Shown here: positions 27,838 through 36,238 of the stretch, one piece after another | Numbering within the stretch: position 1 is the first letter of the stretch | Layout: the number at the start of each line of letters is the position of its first letter | From: an uncultured Dokdonia sp. | GTDB taxonomy: Bacteria > Bacteroidota > Bacteroidia > Flavobacteriales > Flavobacteriaceae | Direction of reading: 5' to 3' | DNA length: 49,109 nt | Assembly (NCBI RefSeq): GCF_947492535.1 | Contig: NZ_CANLNH010000024.1 | Coordinates: 1-49,109 of the forward strand | Translations under genes and position numbers: made by a program | The notes under the pieces: model-generated | Database searches by the model: none | Told to the model about the DNA's origin: nothing | The model's input: only the letters and a program-made list of their open reading frames with translations

Positions 27838-28713
27838 CTATTCAATAGACAAATATAACTTAATTCTAGCAAATTTGTAGTCTGTCATACCATCTAGTCC
27901 TGACAATTCTTCTAAAGATTTTATTCCTTCATGTAGTATTCTATAATCCACGATCTCTTTAGCAAGATCAAAATTAAGAAGTGGAATTGTAGACAAATCT
28001 GATGCAGAAGCTGTATTTACATTTATAAATTTTACTACAGGTTTTTCTTTTACTGTGTATTCATTAAGTACTGCTCGCTTTTGTTTTGTAGTAACCCCAT
28101 ACACATCATACAATTGGGCATCTACTTGATAGCCGCCTATTTTTTGAATATTCCGTAGTATCTTATCAGCAGCTACTTCACCTAAACCTTCAATAGCCAT
28201 CAAAGCTTCCAAAGTTATTTTATTGAGATCTTTCTTTTGATCGTATGTTTTCCATTTTGGTTTAGCAGTATATTTTTTCTTAGGTTTTGGGTTTGTGATC
28301 CAATCTGGAAATTTAAAGTATGGAGATATAGTTGCTAATAACGAGTCGGACACTTTGGTTACCTTCTTGAAGTCTGAAACGGAATTGATCCATTGTCCGC
28401 TTTCGCGAAAGCGGTGCAAGCGATCCACCTCTTCTACACTCATTCCTAACATATACCCTTTATAATCTGTAATGTAGTTTGGATTAAAAGGATATCGTTT
28501 AGGTTTCTTGTTTTCTAACGCAACGACTTTAAGGGAATCTATTTGTTTTTGAAACGCAAGAACCTCTACATGTTCTTCTTCAGATATCGCAATATCTTGC
28601 GTAGGCTCATACCAAAATGAAACACTCATAAGAACACAAATGAGTCCTATAAATACCAAAATCCCACTTCTTTTTTGTCTATCGTAAAAGAAGTGGGATT
28701 TTAAGTTATTCAT
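27838..28713 (-). CDS. ComEA-like helix-hairpin-helix protein
   Basis: 291 residues. An N-terminal KSHFFYDRQKRSGILVF start is followed by one membrane helix (about 17-35), so most of the protein faces the periplasm. Three helix-hairpin-helix units follow (about residues 70-130, 150-205, 225-290), the last two with GLGEVAADKILRNI and INVNTASASDLSTIP motifs typical of ComEA. Such proteins bind DNA and may serve in DNA uptake; this is family knowledge, not shown here. It carries a palindrome copy read as RFRES (28397-28414), and its first codons contain a perfect 17-bp hairpin. Confidence 0.85.
   Translation of the reverse strand: MNNLKSHFFYDRQKRSGILVFIGLICVLMSVSFWYEPTQDIAISEEEHVEVLAFQKQIDSLKVVALENKKPKRYPFNPNYITDYKGYMLGMSVEEVDRLHRFRESGQWINSVSDFKKVTKVSDSLLATISPYFKFPDWITNPKPKKKYTAKPKWKTYDQKKDLNKITLEALMAIEGLGEVAADKILRNIQKIGGYQVDAQLYDVYGVTTKQKRAVLNEYTVKEKPVVKFINVNTASASDLSTIPLLNFDLAKEIVDYRILHEGIKSLEELSGLDGMTDYKFARIKLYLSIE
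28397..28414. repeat. Dispersed palindrome, copy 8, inside the ComEA-like gene
   Basis: A perfect 18-base CCGCTTTCGCGAAAGCGG, read as RFRES at residues 101-105, between helix-hairpin-helix elements. Confidence 0.95.
28658..28702 (-). terminator. Perfect 17-bp hairpin overlapping the start of the ComEA-like gene
   Basis: Arms 28658-28674 and 28686-28702 (AAAATCCCACTTCTTTT and its exact complement) flank an 11-base loop. It starts about 30 bases after the symporter stop and lies inside codons 4-19 of the next gene. It has the shape of a terminator for the symporter transcript while also coding for KSHFFYDRQKRSGI. Confidence 0.75.
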
Positions 28714-28731
28714 TATAGAATGCTTTATTTA

Positions 28732-30345
28732 TTAACTATTATCTGCTTTTATTGCATCTAAGAATCTTCTAAGTTGTTTTTTCACAACTGGGAATAAGAA
28801 GTACAATCCTACCATATTCGGGAATACCATTGCAAAGATCATTGCGTCTGAGAAGTCCCATATAGATTGCATACTCGCAGAAGCTCCAACAACTACAAAT
28901 GCTAAGAATAAAAATTTATACACTAAATCAGCCGTCTTACCACGTCCAAATAAGAACTTCCAAGACTGAAGACCATAGTATGACCAAGAGATCATCGTAG
29001 ACACAGCAAATAATACTACTGCTATAGTTAAGAACACATTAGAGTAAGGTATATATTCAGCAAATGCTTTTGAAGTAATTCCTGCTCCTTCATAAGATAC
29101 TCCATCTATAAGTACAGCTCCTGAGCCATCTCCTCCATATTCAAAGAATCCACCAAAATTAAAGATTACAATTACAAGTGCTGTCATTGTACATATTACT
29201 ACCGTATCAATAAAAGGTTCTAATAAAGCAACAAGACCTTCACTAGCAGAATATTTTGTTTTTACTGCTGAATGCGCAATAGATGCAGATCCTGCCCCAG
29301 CTTCATTTGAGAATGCAGCACGTTTAAATCCTACCAACAACACTCCAATAACACCTCCAACACCAAAAGCAGTTGGATTAAATGCTTCTTTTACAATGAG
29401 ACCAATAGCATCATCTAACAATGAGAAATTACTTAATATGATGTACAAACAAGCTACAATATACATTACAGCCATAAGCGGCACTACTTTCTCCGTTACA
29501 GAAGCAATACGCTTGATACCTCCAATGATAATAACCCCTACTAAAACAGCTAAGACTACTCCTATCCAGAAACCAGCTCCAGTACTCTCTAGGTTGAAAA
29601 TTTCTTTTAAAACAATCGTAGCCTGATTAGATTGAGCAGCATTACCTCCTCCAAAAGAACCTCCAATACAGAATATTGCAAAAAGAACAGCAGCTATCTT
29701 ACCTAGCACCGCAAATCCTTTTTCTTTAAGGCCTTTACTTATATAATACATAGGCCCTCCATAAACAGTCCCATCTTCACCAACATCACGATATTGAACT
29801 CCTAATGTACACTCTACAAATTTTGTAGACATTCCTAACAAACCACAGATGATCATCCAAAATGTAGCTCCAGGACCACCTAAAGCGATAGCCAATGCGA
29901 CCCCTGCTATATTACCATTACCTACAGTTCCAGATACTGCGGTTGCCAGTGCCTGAAAATGACTTACTTCTCCATCTTGACTCTCATCTCTAATCGTATC
30001 TGGAATATCTCCATCTACCCCCGCTCTCTCATCACCTAAAGAATGTCCTCCTTCAATTTCATCATACTTACCACGAACTACATTAATCGCTTTTCCAAAA
30101 TATCTGATATTAGGGAATCCAAAATAAATAGTAAAAAATAAAGCACTTGCTACTAGAAGAACTAATACAAATGGAATATCTGGATCCTTCCATACAAGAA
30201 AAAATATTGTATCACTAAAAAAATCAGAAACTGGTTTAAAGGCTTGATCTATTTTTTGATCTATACCTACTTCTTGAGTTTCTTGAGCAAAAATCAAAAA
30301 GGGAGTTAAAATGGCTAAAAGTGAAAGAAGATATTTCTTCATCAT
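28732..30345 (-). CDS. Alanine or glycine:cation symporter (AGCS family)
   Basis: 537 residues with about ten to eleven membrane helices and an N-terminal signal-like helix (MMKKYLLSLLAILTPFLIFA). The AGCS signature is present: HFQALATAVSGTVGNGNIAG, GGPGATFWMIICGLLGMSTK, and GPMYYISKGLK. A later stretch FKRAAFSNEAGAGSASIAHS is also family-typical. It probably imports alanine or glycine with Na+ across the inner membrane. The ComEA-like gene starts 18 bases downstream. Confidence 0.92.
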   Translation of the reverse strand: MMKKYLLSLLAILTPFLIFAQETQEVGIDQKIDQAFKPVSDFFSDTIFFLVWKDPDIPFVLVLLVASALFFTIYFGFPNIRYFGKAINVVRGKYDEIEGGHSLGDERAGVDGDIPDTIRDESQDGEVSHFQALATAVSGTVGNGNIAGVALAIALGGPGATFWMIICGLLGMSTKFVECTLGVQYRDVGEDGTVYGGPMYYISKGLKEKGFAVLGKIAAVLFAIFCIGGSFGGGNAAQSNQATIVLKEIFNLESTGAGFWIGVVLAVLVGVIIIGGIKRIASVTEKVVPLMAVMYIVACLYIILSNFSLLDDAIGLIVKEAFNPTAFGVGGVIGVLLVGFKRAAFSNEAGAGSASIAHSAVKTKYSASEGLVALLEPFIDTVVICTMTALVIVIFNFGGFFEYGGDGSGAVLIDGVSYEGAGITSKAFAEYIPYSNVFLTIAVVLFAVSTMISWSYYGLQSWKFLFGRGKTADLVYKFLFLAFVVVGASASMQSIWDFSDAMIFAMVFPNMVGLYFLFPVVKKQLRRFLDAIKADNS

Positions 30346-30388
30346 TTAATGTATGTTAGGTTATTATTAAATTCAGCTAGCAATATGC

Positions 30389-30425
30389 AAAAAAAAGCTC
30401 CTTAATCAAAGGAATGACTCTTAAA
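30389..30425 (-). terminator. Probable terminator of the K+ channel gene
   Basis: A short bulged stem around TCCTT/AAGGA followed on the minus strand by eight T (30389-30396). The stem is weak but the T-run is clear and it lies just after the channel stop codon. Confidence 0.5.
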
Positions 30426-30439
30426 ATCAGTGATAATTA

Positions 30440-31450
30440 TTAAATTTCAAAAATATGATGTAGGTTAATAATTTGTTCTGGACGCCCTATCACGACCAGT
30501 TTAGAGCCTTTTTTTAAAATAAAATCTGCACTAGGATTTACGGTATACTTTCCTTCTGGAGATTTATACCCTATAATAGTACAACCCGTTTTATAACGCA
30601 AGTCTATATCTTTAATACTTACTTCTTCACCTGAAGGACAAAATTTTTCAAAACCAATTTCTTCTACATTAATAGAGTCTTCTTCTCCTACTACAGAAAG
30701 ATTGTCTAAAAACTCTATCAAATCAGGCACCACAACAAGTGAAGCCATATGATCGCCTCCTATTCTATTAGGCATAATAACATTATCTGCGCCTGCAAGT
30801 TTTAATTTCTTTTGAGAAGTTTCATACTCTGCCCTACTTATGATTTTAAGTTTTTGATTCAATTGTCGTGCACTTAAAACAACAAAAAGATTATCTGCAT
30901 CGTCAGGTAGTGCTGAAATAAGCGTACTTGCGCGTTCTACACCTGCATTTAATAATATCTCATCTTCATTTGCATTTCCTTTTACAAATAATGTAGTCGC
31001 ATCTTCATAACGCTCTATAACATCTTCTTCTTTATCTATGATAACAAAAGACTTGTTATAGGCTCGAAGTTTTTCTACCGCTTGTTTTCCATTACGACCA
31101 TAGCCACATACAATAATATGGCCTGAAAGTTTGTCTATTTGTTTTTGCACTTTTTTATGTTTTATAGTATCATAAGCACTTCTACTTATAATATATTCAG
31201 TAATTACAGAAATAGCATATCCTACTATTACAACACTACACAATATAAGAATAACCGTAAAAATTTTGGCTTCAGGAGTGAGCGGGTTTACCTCTCCAAA
31301 CCCAACTGTAGTTACCGTAATGACAGTCATATACAGGGCATCTACCCATCCATAACCCGCAATTGCTTTATACCCTAACACTCCAATAAGTAGTGTTACC
31401 AGCACTAATGCGATAGCTACATATATTTTAGATCTAAAAAATTCAAACAT
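30440..31450 (-). CDS. Potassium channel with RCK (TrkA-N/TrkA-C) domain
   Basis: 336 residues. Two membrane helices enclose a pore with the filter TTVGFGE (47-53), GFG instead of GYG. A Rossmann RCK domain follows (HIIVCGYGRNGKQAVEKLRA, NAD-type GxGxxG), then a C-terminal TrkA-C domain (about 245-336). Conduction is presumably gated by a ligand on the RCK part. RCK-C domains of some K+ systems bind c-di-AMP, and cdaA is encoded in this window, but a link is only a suggestion. The gene lies 3 bases after the PspC-like gene. Confidence 0.92.
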   Translation of the reverse strand: MFEFFRSKIYVAIALVLVTLLIGVLGYKAIAGYGWVDALYMTVITVTTVGFGEVNPLTPEAKIFTVILILCSVVIVGYAISVITEYIISRSAYDTIKHKKVQKQIDKLSGHIIVCGYGRNGKQAVEKLRAYNKSFVIIDKEEDVIERYEDATTLFVKGNANEDEILLNAGVERASTLISALPDDADNLFVVLSARQLNQKLKIISRAEYETSQKKLKLAGADNVIMPNRIGGDHMASLVVVPDLIEFLDNLSVVGEEDSINVEEIGFEKFCPSGEEVSIKDIDLRYKTGCTIIGYKSPEGKYTVNPSADFILKKGSKLVVIGRPEQIINLHHIFEI

Positions 31451-31453
31451 ACG

Positions 31454-31684
31454 CTATAGATCAAAAACAGAAGTTCGTTTTGTATACACTAAATCTTTAA
31501 GTCTTAATAAAAAAGCTGAAGTAAGATATAATGCAAAACCAACACCCAATGTTGCAAAAGATATATATATAAAAAACAGACGCACATTTTTAGCACGCAT
31601 TCCTAGTCGATCTGCTAGTCGAGAAGAAACATAAAATCCATGTTTCTCAAAATAATGCCTGATATTATATATAAGTTTTAACAT
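31454..31684 (-). CDS. PspC-domain family small membrane protein
   Basis: 76 residues: MLKLIYNIRHYFEKHGFYVS, SRLADRLGMRAKNVRLFFIY and a membrane segment ISFATLGVGFALYLTSAFLL. This is the short form of the PspC domain that Bacteroidota often encode. The ATG at 31684 is used; the 97 residues that the frame offers upstream are antisense to a real gene on the plus strand. It is 3 bases from the K+ channel gene and probably cotranscribed. Confidence 0.8.
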   Translation of the reverse strand: MLKLIYNIRHYFEKHGFYVSSRLADRLGMRAKNVRLFFIYISFATLGVGFALYLTSAFLLRLKDLVYTKRTSVFDL

Positions 31685-31781
31685 TACTGCAAAATACAAA
31701 AGTATATGTACATAACTTGTAGTTTTTTTGATTGATACTGCTATAAATACTGTAGAATGATGTATTTTTAAATAAAAAACT

Positions 31782-31955
31782 ATGTTTGGACTTTTTGGAA
31801 AAAAATCACCCCTAGAAAAATTACAGAAACAGCATAAAAAAATACTTGAAGATGCATTTAAACTTTCAAAGAGTAATCGATCAGAAAGTGATGCATTATA
31901 TGCTAAAGCTGCCGAAATAGAAAAAGAGATTGCTGCACTTTCTGTTAATAAATAA
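31782..31955 (+). CDS. Lacal_2735/DUF6435-type small protein
   Basis: 57 residues beginning MFGLFGKKSPLEKLQKQ, followed by a predicted coiled-coil helix (HKKILEDAFKLSKSNRSE, AAEIEKEIAALSVNK). This small family, usually annotated as Lacal_2735, is common in Flavobacteriia and has no known function. It is below the usual ORF size cut-off and lies opposite to the discarded extension of the PspC-like frame. It is 58 bases upstream of dnaX on the same strand. Confidence 0.75.
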   Translation: MFGLFGKKSPLEKLQKQHKKILEDAFKLSKSNRSESDALYAKAAEIEKEIAALSVNK

Positions 31956-32000
31956 ATTAGAAATCTTTCTAGCAATAGGCCGATATTGAAATCCCTATTT

Positions 32001-32008
32001 TATATTTG
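32001..32008 (+). promoter_or_regulatory. TATATTTG box just upstream of dnaX
   Basis: An exact TAnnTTTG match that ends only five bases before the dnaX ATG. If it is used, the transcript would start at or next to the start codon (leaderless). No clear -33 element is at the proper distance, so the call is weak. Confidence 0.35.
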
Positions 32009-32013
32009 TAGCC

Positions 32014-33810
32014 ATGGAACATTTCATCGTATCTGCCAGAAAATACCGCCCTCAGACATTTAAAGATGTTGTGGGTCAACAGGCTATCACAAATACGCTT
32101 GAAAATGCCATTGCAAATAATCACCTTGCGCAAGCACTTCTTTTCTGTGGACCCCGTGGTGTCGGAAAGACCAGTTGTGCACGTATTTTAGCAAAACGTA
32201 TTAATCAAGATGAAAATACGCGTCCTGACGAAGATTTTGCTTTTAATATTTTTGAATTAGATGCCGCTTCTAATAACTCTGTAGATGATATTAGAAATCT
32301 TATAGATCAGGTACGAATTCCACCACAAGTTGGCACGTATAAAGTGTATATTATTGACGAGGTTCATATGCTGTCACAAGCGGCTTTTAATGCATTCCTT
32401 AAGACATTAGAAGAGCCTCCTAAGCATGCTATTTTCATACTAGCGACCACAGAAAAACACAAAATCATACCAACGATATTATCACGTTGTCAAATATTTG
32501 ATTTCAAAAGAATCACAGTAGCTGATGCGAGAAAACATCTTGTTCAAATTGCGAAAGAAGAAGGGATAGATGCAGATGAAGAAGCATTACATATTATTGC
32601 TCAAAAGGCAGATGGTGCAATGCGAGATGCCTTATCTATATTTGATAGAGTTGTAAGTTTTAGTGGTAAAACGCTTTCGCGAAAAGCGGTAACAGAAAAC
32701 TTAAATGTTTTAGACTATGATACCTACTTTACAGCGACTGACCATATTCTAAAGAACAATATCCCGCAATTACTATTACAGTTTAACGATATACTATCTA
32801 GAGGATTTGATGGACATCATTTTATTGCAGGGCTCGCTTCTCACTTTAGAGATTTAATGGTATGTAAAAATCCACCAACCATACATCTATTAGAAGTTGG
32901 CGATGGAACAAAAAAGAAATACTACGAACAGTCACAACAAACCGAACTCGCTTTTCTATTAAAAGCGATTGATATGGCAAACAGTTGTGATCTCACTTAT
33001 AAAACAAGCCGCAACCAAAGACTACTTGTAGAACTTTGCCTGATGCAACTTGCCTCTATCACCTATGATGGAGAAAAAAAAAATGACCAACCTTTCATAA
33101 TTCCACCGTCATTTTATAAACTATCTCCAGAAAATGCTCAAAAGGTAGATAGAACATTAAAAGCAACTGCTACTATTGAAAAAGAAGTAACTCCAGTTAC
33201 CAAAACTGTTACAGCACCTACCCAACCATTAGTACTCACTGAGAACTCAGTACAACCTCAAATTGAAAAAACTCATACAGACGTACTTCCTAAAGTTGCT
33301 AAAACCGAAAGTAAACCAGAAGTTACCCAACCTAAACTAGCTATTACTAAAGAACGAATATCCGGTTTATCATTAAAGGGATTACAGCGTAAAAAAGAGC
33401 TAGAAGAAAAACGTAAAGAACAAAAAGTAGATATCACCAATCTACCTAAAGAGCCTTTTACAGAAATAGCCATGCAAGCTGCATGGAAAGAATATGTTAC
33501 TAAATTATCTAATCGAGGAGAAAAAATCATAGCTTCCAATTTAGAAGCTGATACACCAAAGCTACAGGGTACGGTCATACAATTAGAATATCCGAATGCG
33601 ACGATGAAGGTAGAGGTAGAAAGAGCCCAAGGACCTTTACTAGAATTTCTTAAAAGAAAATTGAATAACTATGATATCACCCTTGATATTATTGTAAATG
33701 AGGAAGTACAACGCAAATATGCCTATACACCTCAAGAAAAATATGATAAATTAAAGGAACAAAACCCTGATTTAGAAATTCTTAAACGTGCATTTGATTT
33801 AGAATTATAA
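32014..33810 (+). CDS. dnaX: DNA polymerase III subunit gamma/tau
   Basis: 598 residues, clamp-loader ATPase of the replisome. Walker A is GPRGVGKT (46-53), Walker B VYIIDEVHML near 119 and sensor 1 ATTE near 150. The four-cysteine zinc module found in E. coli DnaX after Walker A is not present: the segment NQDENTRPDEDFAFNIF has no Cys, as usual in Bacteroidota. The C-terminal tau-like part (about 370-598) is Lys/Glu/Thr-rich and variable. An imperfect palindrome (32672-32688) is read as LSRKA at residues 221-225. miaE starts 3 bases after the stop. Confidence 0.95.
   Translation: MEHFIVSARKYRPQTFKDVVGQQAITNTLENAIANNHLAQALLFCGPRGVGKTSCARILAKRINQDENTRPDEDFAFNIFELDAASNNSVDDIRNLIDQVRIPPQVGTYKVYIIDEVHMLSQAAFNAFLKTLEEPPKHAIFILATTEKHKIIPTILSRCQIFDFKRITVADARKHLVQIAKEEGIDADEEALHIIAQKADGAMRDALSIFDRVVSFSGKTLSRKAVTENLNVLDYDTYFTATDHILKNNIPQLLLQFNDILSRGFDGHHFIAGLASHFRDLMVCKNPPTIHLLEVGDGTKKKYYEQSQQTELAFLLKAIDMANSCDLTYKTSRNQRLLVELCLMQLASITYDGEKKNDQPFIIPPSFYKLSPENAQKVDRTLKATATIEKEVTPVTKTVTAPTQPLVLTENSVQPQIEKTHTDVLPKVAKTESKPEVTQPKLAITKERISGLSLKGLQRKKELEEKRKEQKVDITNLPKEPFTEIAMQAAWKEYVTKLSNRGEKIIASNLEADTPKLQGTVIQLEYPNATMKVEVERAQGPLLEFLKRKLNNYDITLDIIVNEEVQRKYAYTPQEKYDKLKEQNPDLEILKRAFDLEL
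32672..32688. repeat. Dispersed palindrome, copy 9, imperfect, inside dnaX
   Basis: CGCTTTCGCGAAAAGCG, the 16-base unit with one extra A, read as LSRKA. The added base would keep a third frame open. Confidence 0.85.
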
Positions 33811-33813
33811 CCT

Positions 33814-34419
33814 ATGGAAGAGAAAGAACCTATACAGATGCTACATCTCAAATTACCTACAGATCCAAGATGGGTAAATATTGTAGAAAAAAACATTGAC
33901 GAAATCCTTACAGATCATGCGTATTGTGAGCAAAAAGCAGCCTCTTCTGCCATCTCATTTATTATTGGATTTCCTGAGTATTCAGATCTTGTAGCAGAAA
34001 TGAGTGATCTTGCTCAAGAAGAAATGAGTCATTTTAAAATGGTCCATGATATTATGGTAGAACGCGGACTATCATTAGGTCGTGAACGCAAGGATGCCTA
34101 TGTGCATAAACTGCGTTTTTATTTCCCAAAAGGAGGTAGTCGGGTAGAAAGTCTTATTAATAGGTTACTCGTTGCGGGTCTTATAGAAGCTAGAAGTTGT
34201 GAACGCTTCCGTTTACTTTCTGAAGAATTACAAGATAAAAAGTTAGCAAGATTTTATAAGAAGTTAATGATTAGCGAAGCAGGTCATTATGCTATGTTTT
34301 TAAGATTTGCACGTCAATACGGAGAACGTGAAGTTGTAGATAAAAAATGGCAAGAGCTTCTCGATTTTGAAGCACAGGTTATGAAAGAACTTAGCACATC
34401 TGAAACAATACATGGATAA
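33814..34419 (+). CDS. miaE: tRNA-(2-methylthio-N6-(hydroxy)isopentenyl)adenosine hydroxylase MiaE
   Basis: 201 residues, ferritin-like non-heme diiron enzyme that hydroxylates the isopentenyl group at tRNA position 37. Candidate iron ligands are E39 (YCEQKAA), E70 and H73 (QEEMSHF), with later LIEARSCERF and SEAGHYAMF segments. The start LKLPTDPRWVNIVEKN is typical. An ATG at 33838 is also possible, but 33814 keeps the 3-base spacing to dnaX. Bidirectional terminator downstream. Confidence 0.93.
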   Translation: MEEKEPIQMLHLKLPTDPRWVNIVEKNIDEILTDHAYCEQKAASSAISFIIGFPEYSDLVAEMSDLAQEEMSHFKMVHDIMVERGLSLGRERKDAYVHKLRFYFPKGGSRVESLINRLLVAGLIEARSCERFRLLSEELQDKKLARFYKKLMISEAGHYAMFLRFARQYGEREVVDKKWQELLDFEAQVMKELSTSETIHG

Positions 34420-34443
34420 AAAATTCAATATATATAAATAACA

Positions 34444-34474
34444 AAAAAACCTAATCGTAATGATTAGGTTTTTT
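34444..34474. terminator. Bidirectional terminator between miaE and the outer-membrane protein gene
   Basis: A 13-bp stem AAAAAACCTAATC / GATTAGGTTTTTT with a 5-base loop and T-runs on either strand, between two converging genes. Confidence 0.88.
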
Positions 34475-34497
34475 CTATTATTTTATGATATGCACTC

Positions 34498-35136
34498 TTA
34501 TAATCGGTATCCGATACTAATTGTAACGTAGCTATTCTTTCCCGAAAGATTCGTGAGAACGTTATCTACATTGGTTTCATTACTACCACTTATAAATTTA
34601 GGTAATTCAATAACAGCATCATCTTCAAATACCTCTGAAAATCCTATGGTATAACGTACTTCTGCAAAAATATTATCTGTAAATTGGTATCCAAGACCTC
34701 CAAATCCTGAAAATTCAAAACTCTTAAAATCATCCGATTGTTCAAAAGCAGATACTTTTAATCCCGCTTGAGGTCCAAGGTTAATAAAAAATTTATTCAA
34801 ATTAACCTTTAGTGCTAATGGCAATTGAAGGTATTCATATCGCAATCCTTCAAATTTATTTCCTTGAGAAGAAAACATAAATTCTGGTTGAAAAGCAAGA
34901 CGCTCACTAATTGGAATTTCAGCAAAAAAAGTAATAGCAAATCCAAGGTTACTGTTTTCTAATATATCAAAAGCTTCTCGAGGGGTGTCACCCGCAGTAT
35001 TAACAATATCAAAAGAGAAGCTATTAATCTGACTCACATTAGCTCCTAATTTAAAACCATACCCTATACCTTGCCCATGGGATAATGAACAACATAGAGC
35101 TATTAAAATGCTAGATAACAATGTAATTTTTTTCAT
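34498..35136 (-). CDS. Outer-membrane beta-barrel protein (PorT-like)
   Basis: 212 residues with a signal peptide (MKKITLLSSILIALCCSLSH, cleavage after about 21) and a barrel-like pattern of alternating strands: IGYGFKLGANVSQI, FQPEFMFSSQG, YLQLPLALKVNL, FFINLGPQAGLKVS, and a final SYVTISIGYRL that ends in the aromatic/hydrophobic pattern of outer-membrane barrels. It is the usual small barrel of Bacteroidota; function unknown. The 214 bases upstream, to ppx, show no gene or clear hairpin. Confidence 0.85.
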   Translation of the reverse strand: MKKITLLSSILIALCCSLSHGQGIGYGFKLGANVSQINSFSFDIVNTAGDTPREAFDILENSNLGFAITFFAEIPISERLAFQPEFMFSSQGNKFEGLRYEYLQLPLALKVNLNKFFINLGPQAGLKVSAFEQSDDFKSFEFSGFGGLGYQFTDNIFAEVRYTIGFSEVFEDDAVIELPKFISGSNETNVDNVLTNLSGKNSYVTISIGYRL

Positions 35137-35350
35137 AATGTATAAGTGTTATATACTATAAAAGTGTTGTCATACTATAGCTAGTAAACTGTCACCCTTT
35201 ATAGTTCAAGTATTTATCTTCCGAGCGAAAGATACATCCTTTTACGGGTTTTATAAAAAAAAACAAAAAAAGGATTCCTATTAATCTTTGAATGTTAAAA
35301 AAACATCGACTAATGACCAATATTCATTAAAAGTTGAACGATAAAAGCTT

Positions 35351-36238
35351 CTATTTCCTCTTATACAAGGTCTTTATAATACCGTCAGACAGCCCTATAC
35401 TAGGCACAATAACATGCTCGGCGTTTGCCCATTTCATGGCTCTTAAATAGATTGTAAGCGCAGGAATAATTACATCAGCTCTATCTGGATTTAGCCCTAA
35501 TTTAACAACACGTTCTTCATAACTCAAATCTTCCAACATTTTGTAAAAGTTGAGCATATTTAAATACGAAAGTGATTTTCTAGATTTCTTCCCATTCATT
35601 TTAATAATCTTATTGATATTCCCTCCAGAACCAATCACCGTTATTTTTGAATAGCTTTTTGTCTGTTCTTTGATCCAAATAGAAATTGCTTCCCATTTAG
35701 ATTCATCTACAAGATTTTTTAGAATACGTACAGTTCCTACCTTAAACGATTTTGAGGCCTTTACTTTTCCTTGATCATACAAAGTACATTCTGTACTCCC
35801 TCCTCCTACATCAACATATAGGTATACTTTATCTTTTTCTATTACACTATGTAAATCTGTTGCTGCAATGATCGCCGCTTCTTCTTTTCCATCGATGACT
35901 TCGATCGCAATAGATGTTTTTTCTTTGACTAATTGCACTACCTCATCACCATTTGAAGCTTCTCGCATGGCAGAAGTGGCACAAGCTCTGTAATATTTTA
36001 CTTGATGTGCATTCATAAGCAATCTAAATGCTTGCATAGCATCTAACATCCTTTGAATATTTTTTTCTGAAATTTTTCCTACAGAAAAAACATCTTCCCC
36101 TAAACGAATAGGCACCCTAATTAACTCATTTTTTCTAAACAGAGTAGGCTTGTTCTCCTGTTCTATAACATTAGCAACCAGAAGCCTAATCGCATTAGAA
36201 CCTATATCAATAGCAGCATATTTTTCAATAGTTAACAT
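35351..36238 (-). CDS. ppx: Exopolyphosphatase/guanosine pentaphosphatase family protein (Ppx/GppA)
   Basis: 295 residues, the short ASKHA-fold form. ATPase-like motifs: AAIDIGSNAIRLLVANV (9-18 in the core), YVDVGGGSTECTL and VIGSGGNINKI. It hydrolyses polyphosphate or pppGpp from the end. The start codon overlaps the ppk1 stop by one base (TAATG), so the two are translationally coupled. Together they make and degrade polyphosphate. Confidence 0.92.
   Translation of the reverse strand: MLTIEKYAAIDIGSNAIRLLVANVIEQENKPTLFRKNELIRVPIRLGEDVFSVGKISEKNIQRMLDAMQAFRLLMNAHQVKYYRACATSAMREASNGDEVVQLVKEKTSIAIEVIDGKEEAAIIAATDLHSVIEKDKVYLYVDVGGGSTECTLYDQGKVKASKSFKVGTVRILKNLVDESKWEAISIWIKEQTKSYSKITVIGSGGNINKIIKMNGKKSRKSLSYLNMLNFYKMLEDLSYEERVVKLGLNPDRADVIIPALTIYLRAMKWANAEHVIVPSIGLSDGIIKTLYKRK

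Noticed and set aside
31685-31975. N-terminal extension of the PspC-like frame to 173 residues
   Set aside because: This part is low-complexity Ser/Leu-rich sequence antisense to the Lacal_2735-type gene at 31782-31955, while the conserved PspC part begins at the ATG at 31684.
35137-35350. Gene or regulatory RNA between the outer-membrane protein gene and ppx
   Set aside because: No reading frame of note, and only weak short hairpins were found.
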